From NCBI RefSeq assembly GCF_000971965.1, contig NZ_LAQP01000022.1:1-55988 (forward strand): DNA of 55,988 nt, read 5' to 3'. Below the pieces are notes generated by a model. The model made no database searches, was not told the origin of the DNA, and saw nothing but the letters and a program-made list of their open reading frames with translations. The position numbers were made by a program, and so were the translations under genes. Shown here piece after piece: positions 11,176-20,860 of this stretch. Each line of letters starts with the position of its first letter. Within the stretch, counting starts at the first letter, position 1. This DNA comes from Paenibacillus wulumuqiensis (GTDB lineage Bacteria; Bacillota; Bacilli; Paenibacillales; Paenibacillaceae).

Positions 11176-12087
11176 CTAAGGCGAGGCGGATAAAATATAC
11201 GCTTTATATTTGCTGCGCAATTTTTGCTCGATATCGGTCAGCGGCTCTGCCTGTTCCAGCGCCACCTTACGTCTGGCGGTCTCCCGGCTGATCTGCAGTT
11301 TGGAGGAAGATGGCGTGCGAATATCCCGGACCTGCACGACCGCATAATGACCGGTGCTGAGCGCTACAGGACCCACGATATCTCCTGCCTGCATCTGCTG
11401 AATGACCTTGATCACTTCAGGCGGCTGAAAGGGATCATCCTCATCGATCCAGCCCAGTGCTCCTCCTTTACCCGAGGAAAAGGAATCGACGGACATCTCT
11501 TCGGCTACTGTCGCAAACTCCTCACCATTCTCAATACGCTGCACCGCCTCTTCGGCAGCCTGCTCGGTATCAGTCTCAATCCATGCCAGATCGTACTGAT
11601 GCTGGGCGGTCTCCTGCTCATGCTGCTCCAGATAACGGTCCACCTGCGCATCGCTCACTTCTATCCGCTCTGTCGCTATCTTTTCCAGCTGGATCTGATA
11701 TCTGGATTCCTGCTGCAGGTCTTGCGGTGTCAGGCCAAACTGGGTCTGCATTTCCTTGTAAAAGGCCTGCGGGGAAGCATACCCGCTCATCCGCTCTGCC
11801 AGATCATCCCGAATCTCTTCATCACTGACCGCAATATGCAGCGCATCCGCTTCCAGCTGTACGACCCGCCGATTCAGCATCTGCGTCAGCGTCTCCTGCC
11901 CATACCGCTTCTTCAGTTCACTTACCCATTCTTGTTCACTGATAGATTCATTGCCCACCACTGCCACATCCGAATTGCTCCCAGAATGCTGAACTGCCCG
12001 GATGACCCAAAAGGCTCCGAGCAGCATAATGATGACTATGAATAAGACCATGACGGCTGTCCATACTGGTGATTTACCCTTCGTCAT
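11176..12087 (-). CDS. yacD: Membrane-anchored parvulin-type peptidyl-prolyl isomerase (YacD-like)
   Basis: This predicted extracytoplasmic foldase has 303 residues. One N-terminal membrane segment (about 9-31) anchors it. A SurA-like N-terminal region holds LTQMLNRRVVQLEADAL, and a PpiC domain (about 160-255) includes FATVAEEMSVDSFSSGKGGALGWI and GPVALSTGHYAVVQV. No lipobox is present, unlike PrsA at 28628-29818. It follows hslO by 15 bases and precedes cysK, exactly as yacD does in B. subtilis. The client is unknown. The Shine-Dalgarno site AAGGGAT is rather distant from the ATG. Confidence 0.88.
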   Translation of the reverse strand: MTKGKSPVWTAVMVLFIVIIMLLGAFWVIRAVQHSGSNSDVAVVGNESISEQEWVSELKKRYGQETLTQMLNRRVVQLEADALHIAVSDEEIRDDLAERMSGYASPQAFYKEMQTQFGLTPQDLQQESRYQIQLEKIATERIEVSDAQVDRYLEQHEQETAQHQYDLAWIETDTEQAAEEAVQRIENGEEFATVAEEMSVDSFSSGKGGALGWIDEDDPFQPPEVIKVIQQMQAGDIVGPVALSTGHYAVVQVRDIRTPSSSKLQISRETARRKVALEQAEPLTDIEQKLRSKYKAYILSASP

Positions 12088-12102
12088 ATGTCTTAATATC
12101 CC

Positions 12103-13002
12103 TTAATTTCTGGCTTCAGCCAGAATGCGTTCCAGGTCCTGACGATCAAACTGGTATTTCTCATTGCAAAAATGGCATACCACTTCTGCCTGTCCGTCTT
12201 CTTCGATCAGCTGTACCAGTTCATGCTCACCCAGACTCACCAGGGTCTGTTCGACACGCTCACGGGAGCAGGAGCAGTTGAATGTGATATCCATGCTGTC
12301 CATCACTTCCATATCCGGCAAAATGCGACCCAGCAGTTCTTCCAGCTCCAGACCTTCATTGAGCAGCGAAGTGACAGGAGGCAGAGTACCCAGACCTTTC
12401 TCCAGCTGGTCGATCTCGGCATCGGTCAGGCCCGGAAGCAGCTGAATAATAAATCCGCCGGATACGATAACGGAATTGTCCGTATCCACCAGTACGCCTA
12501 CACCAACTGCAGACGGTGTCTGCTCGGAAGTGGCAAAATAGTAGGTGAAGTCTTCACCAAGCTCTCCCGATACGATTGGCACACTGCCGCGGTAAGGGTC
12601 TTTGAGCCCGAGATCCTTGATCACATAAATAAAGCCTTCGGTTCCGACAGCTCCGGCTACGTCCAGTTTGCCCATCGCGTTGCTTGGCAGATGAACATGC
12701 GGGTTATCGACATAACCGCGCACTTCGCCCTTGGCGTTGGCGTCTGCCACGATTTGTCCGAGCGGTCCATTCCCTTTAACCTGAAGGGTAAGCTTTTCTT
12801 CACCTTTCAGCATGGCGCCCATCATGGCTGCGGCAGTAAGGGTACGTCCCATCGCTGCTGTCGCTGTCGGCCATGTATCGTGGCGCTGACGCAGTTCCTC
12901 TACCAGATGAGTAGAACGGATGGCAAACGCGCGTACTTTGCCTCCCATAGCTATTCCACGGATCAGACGATCCGGTTGTGTATTTCCATTATGCTGTTCC
13001 AT
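12103..13002 (-). CDS. hslO: Redox-regulated chaperone Hsp33
   Basis: Hsp33 is a cytosolic holdase switched on by oxidation. The 299-residue product has the N-terminal domain (LIRGIAMGGKVRAFAIRST, AAMGRTLTAAAMMG) and the zinc/redox switch Cys243-x-Cys245 and Cys276-x2-Cys279, so all four switch cysteines are present. I start at MEQHNG, preceded by GAGAGGAG at 11 bases; the longer open frame upstream is leader. A good promoter (13167-13195) lies about 165 bases ahead, so hslO-yacD can be transcribed apart from coaX. Confidence 0.95.
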   Translation of the reverse strand: MEQHNGNTQPDRLIRGIAMGGKVRAFAIRSTHLVEELRQRHDTWPTATAAMGRTLTAAAMMGAMLKGEEKLTLQVKGNGPLGQIVADANAKGEVRGYVDNPHVHLPSNAMGKLDVAGAVGTEGFIYVIKDLGLKDPYRGSVPIVSGELGEDFTYYFATSEQTPSAVGVGVLVDTDNSVIVSGGFIIQLLPGLTDAEIDQLEKGLGTLPPVTSLLNEGLELEELLGRILPDMEVMDSMDITFNCSCSRERVEQTLVSLGEHELVQLIEEDGQAEVVCHFCNEKYQFDRQDLERILAEARN

Positions 13003-13166
13003 ATATAAATGAACTCCTCTCGTTCTGCCTGCTTGATCATGATGTCTCTCAAAGGACATACAATCTATTATAGGGCACATTGCAGCTGAATTCGATAGCT
13101 GCTGTGCAAAAATGCGTATATTACCTATCATAAGTATCTGGCTGTCAGCTGCTTCAAGTTATATCT

Positions 13167-13195
13167 ATTCTAATTAGACGCGATATCCACGTCAA
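13167..13195 (-). promoter_or_regulatory. hslO promoter
   Basis: On the minus strand, TTGACG (13190-13195), a 17-base spacer and TAGAAT (13167-13172). It sits in the 220-base gap after coaX and gives hslO a leader of about 155 bases. Confidence 0.65.
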
Positions 13196-13222
13196 AAGTT
13201 TTGTCGATGTCAGGAATACCTA

Positions 13223-14020
13223 TTATTCTCCGCTGCGTGGTGCAGAGCGGGCAGAACCGGTATTGCGTTCATAAATCAGGCGAAGCCCTTCCAGCGTCAG
13301 CATCGGATTGACCTCAATCATCGTCTCGGTCTCCGTAGCGATCAATTCTGCCAGACCACCTGTCGCGATGACTCTGGCCGATACACCCATCTCCGCCCGG
13401 ATTCTTTTGACAATGCCGTCTACCTGACCGGCATAACCGAAAATGATCCCCGACTGCATGGCATGAATCGTATTACGTCCGATGACTTTCCGCGGCTTCT
13501 CCAGTTCAATATTGGGCAGTTTGGAGGCGCGCTGATACAACGCCTCCGTGGAAATGCCAATTCCCGGCACAATTGCACCGCCGAGATAACTGCCCTGCTC
13601 ATCTATACAATCAAATGTAGTCGCTGTTCCAAAATCCACCACAATCACCGGACTCCCGTACAGGGAGATCGCAGCGACCGCATTCACAATCCGGTCGGCT
13701 CCCACCTCACGCGGATTCTCGTAACGCAGATTCAGACCGGTACGTATGCCCGGTCCAATAATCATCGGTGTATGATGCAGATATTTCTCGCACATCTCCT
13801 CCAGGGTATGCATAATCGGCGGCACCACGGAGGAGATGATAATTCCTTCAATGCCAGCAATGGAGACATCGGACATTTGAAATAAATGATGAATCGTCAC
13901 TCCGTATTCATCCGGTGTCGCCTGGCGATTGGTACTGATACGAAAATGATGCAGCAGCTTCTCACCTTTGTATACGCCAAACACAATATTCGTATTCCCA
14001 ATATCAATCACCAATACCAA
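13223..14020 (-). CDS. coaX: Type III pantothenate kinase
   Basis: CoaX phosphorylates pantothenate, the first step to coenzyme A, without the feedback inhibition typical of type I enzymes. The 265-residue ASKHA-fold protein has the phosphate motif [12 protein letters not shown] at its start, the family stretch [13 protein letters not shown], and [11 protein letters not shown]. The start is TTG (14018-14020) with AAGGAG 9 bases upstream. The Shine-Dalgarno site overlaps the nadC stop codon six bases away, so it is the last gene of the nadA-nadB-nadC-coaX unit. Confidence 0.95.
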   Translation of the reverse strand: MVLVIDIGNTNIVFGVYKGEKLLHHFRISTNRQATPDEYGVTIHHLFQMSDVSIAGIEGIIISSVVPPIMHTLEEMCEKYLHHTPMIIGPGIRTGLNLRYENPREVGADRIVNAVAAISLYGSPVIVVDFGTATTFDCIDEQGSYLGGAIVPGIGISTEALYQRASKLPNIELEKPRKVIGRNTIHAMQSGIIFGYAGQVDGIVKRIRAEMGVSARVIATGGLAELIATETETMIEVNPMLTLEGLRLIYERNTGSARSAPRSGE

Positions 14021-14026
14021 TGCGTG

Positions 14027-14893
14027 TCACTCCTTCTTTTTGTTTCCCAGATCAAGACTGATATCCAGATTATCAAAAGAATAGGTCAGTCGTCCAACCG
14101 ATATAATATCAATGCCTGTCTCGGCGATCCCCCGGATCGTCGTAAGCGATACATTACCCGAAGCTTCAATACGAACATGCGGGCTATGCTCGCGGATCAG
14201 AGCGACCGCTTCGTGCATAAGCCCATGATTCATATTATCCAGCATGATGATATCTGCACCACTTTGCAGCGCTTCGGTGACCTGCTCCAGCGTCTCGGTC
14301 TCCACTTCGATCGTCATCGTATGCGGAATCTGCGCCCGGGCAGCCTGGACAGCAGGCCGAATTCCACCGGCAGCCTTGATATGATTATCCTTGATCATCA
14401 CTGCGTCGTACAGACCGAATCGGTGATTGCTTCCGCCGCCGACACGCACGGCATACTTTTCCAGCATCCGGTGGCCGGGTGTTGTCTTGCGCGTATCCAC
14501 CAGTTTGACCGGCAGACCGTCAATCTGTTCCACGTACTGGCGGGTGCGCGTTGCGATGCCCGACATGCGCTGCAGCAGATTGAGCGCCAGCCGCTCTCCG
14601 GTTAACAGGGAATGGCTGCTGCCTTCTACCCTGGCGATAATATCACCCTGTGCAAGAGACTGGCCTTCTGTAGCGACAGCCGTAAACTGCAGGGATGGAT
14701 CGACCGTATGGAATACATGCTCGGCGACAGGCAGTCCGGCCAGAACGCCATCCTGCTTGGCATGAATAACAGCCTGGCTCTGATGACCTGCCGGAACGGT
14801 AGCAGCCGTCGTAATATCTCCCGACCCTACATCTTCCTGCAGCCACAGCTTGATCCAATTCGTAAGATTCTCCTGATATCCGTTAAACATCAT
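14027..14893 (-). CDS. nadC: Nicotinate-nucleotide pyrophosphorylase (quinolinate phosphoribosyltransferase)
   Basis: NadC converts quinolinate and PRPP to nicotinate mononucleotide, the third step of de novo NAD synthesis. The 288-residue protein has the N-terminal EDVGSGDITT, ERLALNLLQRMSGIAT, the substrate-binding VDTRKTTPGHRMLEKYAV and the barrel motif GADIIMLDNM. I place the start at the ATG pair 14888-14893 behind GGAGGAGA. The gene overlaps the end of nadB, consistent with coupling. Confidence 0.95.
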   Translation of the reverse strand: MMFNGYQENLTNWIKLWLQEDVGSGDITTAATVPAGHQSQAVIHAKQDGVLAGLPVAEHVFHTVDPSLQFTAVATEGQSLAQGDIIARVEGSSHSLLTGERLALNLLQRMSGIATRTRQYVEQIDGLPVKLVDTRKTTPGHRMLEKYAVRVGGGSNHRFGLYDAVMIKDNHIKAAGGIRPAVQAARAQIPHTMTIEVETETLEQVTEALQSGADIIMLDNMNHGLMHEAVALIREHSPHVRIEASGNVSLTTIRGIAETGIDIISVGRLTYSFDNLDISLDLGNKKKE

Positions 14894-16721
14894 CAATATT
14901 CTCCTCCATTAGCCCGTGCGTAATATGCTGTAAAGTATGCTTTTGCCAATCCCGGTCATTGCGCTCCGGGAAATCTTCCCGGTAATGCCCGCCGCGACTT
15001 TCCTGACGATACAGTGCCGCCTGCAGAATCAGTGCCGCACATGTCCTCATGTTATGAATCTCCAGCTGATCCTGGGTACAATGATCCCGCTGCGGCAGCT
15101 CAGGCAGCTGGCTGAGTCGTAATAGTCCTTCCTGCAGCGAATGACGGCTGCGGCGTATGCCTGCATGACGGGTCATGATCTGCTGCAATTGCAGACGCTG
15201 CTGAGTATCCTCGGTTACGAGCAGGAGTGCAGAGTGCGGCAGGTTTGTGAATTTATTTACATTTTCCCGGTCGCCAAATAAGCGGCTTGCCGAATGCAGC
15301 TGTCTGGACCGATCGACTATAGTCTGCAGCGGATTCGATTGTTCTGTGCCTTTGATCAATGGATTGTGTTCTTCAGCCGCTGCAGGTGCAGATATCTGAT
15401 TGGATACTTGATTCGAGATTACAGCCGCTTCGCTATTATCGGTAAAATGATCAGTGAACTCTCTATCAGCCAATCCTTCCTGCCAGGACGGATTGAGAAT
15501 GCGTTCCACGATTCGTTTGCCAAATACAATCGCTTCGGACAGGGAATTGCTGGCCAGCCGGTTCGCCCCATGGATACCGGTAGAAGAGACTTCACCACAG
15601 GCAAATAGTCTATGGATACTGCTCTCTCCATATTCATCCGTACGAACTCCGCCCATCATATAGTGGGCAGCCGGAGCGACCGGAATCCAGTCTGCAGCAA
15701 GATCAAGTCCATATTCCATACAGGTCTCATAAATGGTCGGAAAGCGCTGCTGCAGCTTCTCCGGCGGCTCGTGAGTAATATCCAGATAAACAAACGAACT
15801 GCCCTCCCGCTCCATCTCGCTGATGATAGCCCGGGCCACAATATCCCGCGGAGCCAGGTCGCGCAGCGGATGATAACGCTCCATAAAGGCTTCTCCCTGG
15901 CGATTCCGCAGAATCGCGCCTTCTCCCCGCACTGCCTCCGAGATCAGAAACCGTGGCGCTCCGGGATAACAGAGTGCGGTCGGATGGAACTGGACAAATT
16001 CCATATCCCGCAGTACCGCTCCCGCCCGGTAGGCCATGGCAATCCCGTCGCCGGTCGCCACCTCCGGGTTAGTCGTGTGTTCATACAGCTGTCCGCTACC
16101 GCCTGTGCACAGTATGGTCGCTTCCGCCTGCACGTAGATATGGCCGCCATCCGGACGCTGCACGATCGCACCGGTGCACTGCTTTTCCACCTGCACCAGA
16201 TCTACGGTAAAATGGTGCTCCCAGACCGTAATCCGATCATTCTCTGCGGCCTGATGGGACAGCGCCCTAACAATCTCATAGCCGGTCGAATCTCCATTCG
16301 CATGCAAAATACGACGGTGGCTATGAGCGCCCTCCCGTGTAAGCTCCAGCTCTCCATCGGTAGTATCAAAAGCTGTACCCAGCCGGATCAGCTCATGCAC
16401 GCCTACCGGGCCTTCCTGGACCATTACCTCCACAGCAGTCGGAGAACAGAGACCAGCGCCGGCGAGCAATGTATCCTGCCGATGATAAGCTGGTGAGTCC
16501 TCTTCACTGATCACAGCAGCAATTCCACCCTGGGCATAACGTGTATTGCTTTCCAGCAATACGTTCTTTGTGATTAATAGCACGTTCTTATGTTCACTTG
16601 CAAGGATAGCCGCGTACAACCCAGCTATTCCCGAGCCAATAATCAGCACATCGGTCATATGACGCGGAAGCTGCTTCCATCGCTGTACCTCATCATTCGG
16701 ATGATTATATTGTGCATTCAT
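14883..16721 (-). CDS. nadB: L-aspartate oxidase
   Basis: NadB is the FAD enzyme that oxidises aspartate to iminoaspartate for quinolinate synthesis with NadA. It shows the dinucleotide fold DVLIIGSGIAGLYAA, NTRYAQGGIAA, the active-site stretch FHPTALCYPG and the C-terminal flavin motif GIHGANRLASNSLSEA. I start at MNAQYN (612 residues, AGGCAGG upstream); an ATG seven codons earlier is possible but lacks a Shine-Dalgarno site. It is about 70-80 residues longer than common NadB. The excess is a low-complexity segment (around 15310-15440) between the flavin domain and the C-terminal helical domain. Confidence 0.94.
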   Translation of the reverse strand: MNAQYNHPNDEVQRWKQLPRHMTDVLIIGSGIAGLYAAILASEHKNVLLITKNVLLESNTRYAQGGIAAVISEEDSPAYHRQDTLLAGAGLCSPTAVEVMVQEGPVGVHELIRLGTAFDTTDGELELTREGAHSHRRILHANGDSTGYEIVRALSHQAAENDRITVWEHHFTVDLVQVEKQCTGAIVQRPDGGHIYVQAEATILCTGGSGQLYEHTTNPEVATGDGIAMAYRAGAVLRDMEFVQFHPTALCYPGAPRFLISEAVRGEGAILRNRQGEAFMERYHPLRDLAPRDIVARAIISEMEREGSSFVYLDITHEPPEKLQQRFPTIYETCMEYGLDLAADWIPVAPAAHYMMGGVRTDEYGESSIHRLFACGEVSSTGIHGANRLASNSLSEAIVFGKRIVERILNPSWQEGLADREFTDHFTDNSEAAVISNQVSNQISAPAAAEEHNPLIKGTEQSNPLQTIVDRSRQLHSASRLFGDRENVNKFTNLPHSALLLVTEDTQQRLQLQQIMTRHAGIRRSRHSLQEGLLRLSQLPELPQRDHCTQDQLEIHNMRTCAALILQAALYRQESRGGHYREDFPERNDRDWQKHTLQHITHGLMEENIDDV

Positions 16722-16774
16722 CCCATACGCCTGCCTTTCCATTCACATTTACCGATAGATACATTTACCGATTC

Positions 16775-17719
16775 TCAGGAAGAAGAGACTTCCAGCATTC
16801 GTTCCAGCGAGATCCGTGCGCGGTCTGCTACAGCTGGCGGTACATAAATTTGCGGCTTCATCGTTTCCAGGCAATTGACGAGTTTTTTGAGATTGTTTAC
16901 TTTCATGTTGGGGCACACCAGATATTTACTGGCAAAATGAAAGGCTTTGTCCGGACTGTCCTTGCGCAGCTGATAACCGGTACCGTCTTCCGTACCTACG
17001 ATAAACTCCTGGCAGTCCGATTCCCGGCAGTATTTGATAATCGCAGTTGTACTGCCTACAAAGTCACCCAGTGCGACCACTTCAGGACGGCATTCCGGAT
17101 GGACGACAAACTGGGCATTCGGATGCTTTGTTCTCATTTCGACGACATCCTTGACGGTGAGCATATCATGGGTATTGCAGTACCCTTCCCAAATGATCAT
17201 TTTCTTGTCTGTATGCTGCTGCACATAATGACCGAGGTTTTTATCCGGTACCCAGATAATCTCATCGGAATCCACCGACTGGATGACCTTTACCGCATTG
17301 GCGGATGTACAGCAGATATCCGTTTCCGCTTTGACATCGGCAGAGGAATTAATATATGTGACGACTTTGGCATTCGGATGCTTTTCCTTGAGGCGGCGCA
17401 GTCCATCGACATTGACCATATCAGCCATCGGACAGCCTGCTCGTTCGTCCGGGATAATGACTGTTTTGTTCGGTGCCAGAATTTTAGCGCTTTCTCCCAT
17501 AAAGTGAACCCCGCAAAATACGATCGTATCCGCGTCTGTCTGTGCTGCCTTCTGAGCCAGCAAAAATGAATCTCCCCGAAAATCGGCAACTTCCTGAATC
17601 TCATCCCGCTGGTAATAGTGGGCCAGAATAATCGCATTTCGTTCTTTTTTCAGCTGAAGCAGACGCTCCCGTAATTCTGCATCCCGTTCTGCCTTTTTCT
17701 CCAATGCCAAAGCTTCCAT
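16775..17719 (-). CDS. nadA: Quinolinate synthase
   Basis: NadA is the [4Fe-4S] enzyme that condenses iminoaspartate with dihydroxyacetone phosphate to quinolinate. The 314-residue product has the core motifs IILAHYYQRDEIQEVAD, FCGVHFMGESAKIL, CCTSANAV, HPEC and GTEDG, including cysteines placed as cluster ligands. I start at MEALALEK, 7 bases after AGGGAGATG; the long upstream extension in frame is not conserved. First gene of the nadA-nadB-nadC-coaX operon. B. subtilis keeps nadBCA elsewhere, so placement beside coaX is a paenibacillal arrangement. Confidence 0.95.
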   Translation of the reverse strand: MEALALEKKAERDAELRERLLQLKKERNAIILAHYYQRDEIQEVADFRGDSFLLAQKAAQTDADTIVFCGVHFMGESAKILAPNKTVIIPDERAGCPMADMVNVDGLRRLKEKHPNAKVVTYINSSADVKAETDICCTSANAVKVIQSVDSDEIIWVPDKNLGHYVQQHTDKKMIIWEGYCNTHDMLTVKDVVEMRTKHPNAQFVVHPECRPEVVALGDFVGSTTAIIKYCRESDCQEFIVGTEDGTGYQLRKDSPDKAFHFASKYLVCPNMKVNNLKKLVNCLETMKPQIYVPPAVADRARISLERMLEVSSS

Positions 17720-17869
17720 GAACTCATCTCCCTGTAGTGGTTTGAGACAGTTTTCACAATCTTGCGCGTTTATAGGTGAATCATTGAATGAATAGTCTTT
17801 CTCACCTTTGTGAAAAAAATCTCGTAGTCGACTGCAAAATGTGTCAAAATTGTGATCAACATCTCCAAT

Positions 17870-17899
17870 AATGTACACAATCCTCTATATGATTGTCAA
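17870..17899 (-). promoter_or_regulatory. Candidate nadA operon promoter
   Basis: On the minus strand, a perfect -35 TTGACA (17894-17899), an 18-base spacer and TACATT (17870-17875). It would leave a leader of about 145 bases. I cannot identify a NiaR-type operator with confidence. Confidence 0.45.
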
Positions 17900-18010
17900 T
17901 CTGTTATTTGGTATAAGTTAACAATTTCTTTTTATTCGCATTTTTATCCAAGTTATACAGATATGATCTCCCAATCGCTGCTCCCCTATTTTTTTTGCAA
18001 AAGCATATAA

Positions 18011-18046
18011 AAAAGCCCGAAGATCCTTAATGATCTTCGGGCTTTT
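18011..18046 (-). terminator. Terminator after ftsH
   Basis: A perfect 15-bp stem (18011-18025 with 18032-18046, core GCCCGAAGATC) has a 6-base loop and A/T-run ends. It separates ftsH from the nad operon. Confidence 0.92.
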
Positions 18047-18069
18047 GGGAATTCATTGATTACGTGGGC

Positions 18070-20115
18070 TTAGGAAGTTGGAGTACCGCCACCTGGGCCA
18101 CGATTGTCATCAGAGCCACCTGTTGGATTGTTCGGAATATTTCCGCCCGCTCCCGGTTCTGATGATGGATTGTTGTCTTTGTCGAGACGAACTTGGGAAT
18201 CACCAATGCTGTCAAAAGTAGGTTCACCGGTTTCGGAAGGACCACTGTCATTGCTGCCAGTATTGCCTTCACCCATACCTTCAAGTGATCCATTTTCGAT
18301 CAGGTATTTGATTTGTTCGAAGTCCAGTGTCTCTACTTCAAGCAATGTCTGTGCAACCAGATGCATTTCTCTGGAATGCTTTTGCAGCAGCTCGCGACAA
18401 CGTTCATACGACTCGGTAATGAAGCGATTCATTTCCTGATCAATCTCGTAAGCAATCGCATCACTGTAGTTCTGCTCATGTCCGAAATCGCGGCCCAGGA
18501 ATACCTGACCCTGTGAATTACCAAACTGCATTGGGCCAAGCTTCTCACTCATACCGTATTCCACGATCATGCTGCGCACGATGCTGGTCGCTTGCTGGAA
18601 GTCACTGTAAGCGCCGGTACCGATCTCACCGATGTACAGTTCTTCCGCTACGCGTCCGCCGAGGAGACCGGTTACTTTATCCAACAGTTCCTGCTTGGTT
18701 ACGAGTGTGCGATCTTCTTTTGGCATCATGATCACATAACCGCCGGCACGTCCGCGTGGTACGATGGTTACTTTGTGTACCATATCGGCATGCTCCAGGA
18801 AGTAACCAACGATGGTATGTCCTGCTTCGTGATAAGCGACGATGCGCTTCTCGCGGTCACTGATCACACGGCTGCGTTTCTCGGTACCGACGATAACACG
18901 GTCAATCGCTTCGTCCACCTCACGCATGGAGATGTCACGACGGTTGCGGCGTGCTGCCAGGAGAGCCGCTTCGTTCAACAGGTTCTCCAGATCAGCTCCG
19001 GTAAAGCCGGTCGTACGCTTCGCAATGATGTCCAGTTTGACATCTTTGGTCAGCGGCTTGTTGCGTGCATGGACTTTCAGAACCGCTTCACGGCCTTTGA
19101 CGTCCGGACGATCTACCGTAATCTGACGGTCGAAACGGCCTGGACGCAGAAGCGCAGGGTCCAGAATATCCGGACGGTTGGTTGCCGCTACGATAATAAT
19201 ACCTTCGTTGGCTCCAAAACCATCCATCTCAACGAGCAACTGGTTGAGCGTTTGTTCACGTTCGTCGTGACCGCCGCCCAGGCCAGCACCACGCTGACGT
19301 CCTACTGCGTCAATCTCATCGATAAAGATGATACATGGCGCATTTTTCTTCGCATTCTCAAAAAGGTCACGTACACGGGATGCACCGACACCGACGAACA
19401 TTTCGACGAAGTCAGAACCCGAGATGCTGAAGAATGGTACTCCCGCTTCCCCGGCTACTGCACGGGCAAGGAGTGTTTTACCGGTACCTGGAGGACCCAC
19501 CAGCAGTACGCCTTTGGGAATCCGGGCTCCAACGGTATTGAATTTACGCGGATCTTTGAGGAAATCAACGACTTCGACGAGTTCCTGTTTCTCTTCGTCT
19601 GCGCCGGCTACATCCTCAAAAGTAATCTTTTTCTTCTCTTCGTTATACAGACGCGCACGGCTTTTGCCAAAGTTCATCACTTTGCCTCCGCCACCCTGAG
19701 CCTGATTGAAAAGGAAGAAGAAGAGAATAAACATAATCACGAGCGGGATCATGGATGTGATAAAGGACAACCAGATACTGTCGCCTTCCTTAGGTTTAAC
19801 GGTTACCTGCGTCCCCTTGGCTTCACTGGCAGTATTGATTAGATCCAACGCTGCGTCGGTGGCAGGGATGTAGGATGAAAACTGCTTGGTCTTTGCACCT
19901 TCAGGTTGAACTTTAAACATACCGGTAACCAGATAAGCATAGTTATCATATTGAATCGTTACTGATGCTACATTACCATTGCTAAGTTCAGTTTTGAGTT
20001 GGTCATATCTTGGATTATAGACACCTTCACTTCCGTCACTGACGTAACGGACAATGCCCACCACGACTAAAAAAAGTATTAAATAGAATCCAGAATTCCG
20101 GATGAACCGATTCAT
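18070..20115 (-). CDS. ftsH: ATP-dependent zinc metalloprotease FtsH
   Basis: FtsH is a membrane AAA protease for quality control and regulated proteolysis. The 681-residue protein has membrane segments at about 8-24 and 114-136 flanking an extracytoplasmic domain, Walker A GPPGTGKT (207-214), Walker [10 protein letters not shown], the second region of homology [20 protein letters not shown], and the zinc site HEAGH (429-433) with Asp505. The C-terminal 80 residues are acidic and Gly/Pro/Asn/Ser-rich, a longer tail than in E. coli. It starts behind AGGAGGT, has its own promoter (20145-20174) and terminator, and follows hpt as in all Bacillales. Confidence 0.97.
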   Translation of the reverse strand: MNRFIRNSGFYLILFLVVVGIVRYVSDGSEGVYNPRYDQLKTELSNGNVASVTIQYDNYAYLVTGMFKVQPEGAKTKQFSSYIPATDAALDLINTASEAKGTQVTVKPKEGDSIWLSFITSMIPLVIMFILFFFLFNQAQGGGGKVMNFGKSRARLYNEEKKKITFEDVAGADEEKQELVEVVDFLKDPRKFNTVGARIPKGVLLVGPPGTGKTLLARAVAGEAGVPFFSISGSDFVEMFVGVGASRVRDLFENAKKNAPCIIFIDEIDAVGRQRGAGLGGGHDEREQTLNQLLVEMDGFGANEGIIIVAATNRPDILDPALLRPGRFDRQITVDRPDVKGREAVLKVHARNKPLTKDVKLDIIAKRTTGFTGADLENLLNEAALLAARRNRRDISMREVDEAIDRVIVGTEKRSRVISDREKRIVAYHEAGHTIVGYFLEHADMVHKVTIVPRGRAGGYVIMMPKEDRTLVTKQELLDKVTGLLGGRVAEELYIGEIGTGAYSDFQQATSIVRSMIVEYGMSEKLGPMQFGNSQGQVFLGRDFGHEQNYSDAIAYEIDQEMNRFITESYERCRELLQKHSREMHLVAQTLLEVETLDFEQIKYLIENGSLEGMGEGNTGSNDSGPSETGEPTFDSIGDSQVRLDKDNNPSSEPGAGGNIPNNPTGGSDDNRGPGGGTPTS

Positions 20116-20144
20116 CCCCTACCTCCTCTCAAGACACTTAAATT

Positions 20145-20174
20145 ATTTTACCATAGCCCGTCTGACGTTCTCAA
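20145..20174 (-). promoter_or_regulatory. ftsH promoter
   Basis: On the minus strand, TTGAGA (20169-20174), an 18-base spacer and TAAAAT (20145-20150), with TG directly in the extended -10 position. The ATG is about 25-30 bases downstream of the expected start point. Confidence 0.7.
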
Positions 20175-20265
20175 TAGATGCCAGAGTGCAATAACAGATA
20201 TTGTTAATAATGAGTATTGTACCCATTCCATGTCCAATTTCCATTATTGCCCGCGGGACCAGTAA

Positions 20266-20805
20266 TTAGTTTGAATAAATTTCCGGTTTTAAAATCCCGA
20301 TGTAGGGGAGATTCCGGTAGTGCTCGGCGTAGTCCAAACCGTAACCGACGATAAAGGCATCCGGAATGATGAATCCCGTATAATCTGCCTCAAGTTCAAC
20401 GGTTCTGCCTGTCGGCTTATCGAAAAGGGTTACTACACGCACACTATTGGCATTGCGGCCATGCAGAATCTCGATGAGGTAGCTGAGCGTGAGTCCACTA
20501 TCAATAATATCTTCAACAATCAGTACATCCCGGCCTTCTATGGATACGTCCAGATCTTTGACAATCTTAACGACACCGGATGATTTGGTGGAAGCGCCAT
20601 AGCTGGACACTGCCATAAAATCGATCTCCAGTGGTACTTCGATCCGTTTTACCAGATCGGCCATAAAAACAAACGCGCCTTTCAGAACACAGATGACAAG
20701 TGGATTGCGGTCCTTGTAATCTTCACTGAGCTTCGCACCCAGCTCCAGAATTTTCTGCTGAATTTCTTCCTCGCTGATGAGCACTTCTTTGATATCGTTG
20801 TGCAA
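20266..20805 (-). CDS. hpt: Hypoxanthine phosphoribosyltransferase
   Basis: This purine salvage enzyme makes IMP and GMP from hypoxanthine and guanine with PRPP. The 179-residue type I PRTase shows the flexible-loop region [15 protein letters not shown], the PRPP motif [14 protein letters not shown] and the base-binding end of the fold with [20 protein letters not shown]. The start is TTG with AGGAGG 10 bases upstream. It lies between tilS and ftsH; in B. subtilis TilS and HprT interact and regulate ftsH, and the conserved order leaves that possible here. Confidence 0.96.
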   Translation of the reverse strand: MHNDIKEVLISEEEIQQKILELGAKLSEDYKDRNPLVICVLKGAFVFMADLVKRIEVPLEIDFMAVSSYGASTKSSGVVKIVKDLDVSIEGRDVLIVEDIIDSGLTLSYLIEILHGRNANSVRVVTLFDKPTGRTVELEADYTGFIIPDAFIVGYGLDYAEHYRNLPYIGILKPEIYSN

Positions 20806-20860
20806 CTTGGATGAACCTCCTACATTATACTTATCAAGCTAAATCGATGGAAATCAAACA

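Noticed and set aside
17840..17880. Possible NiaR-type operator in the nadA leader
   Set aside because: I see only an irregular partial inverted repeat and cannot match it to a consensus with confidence.
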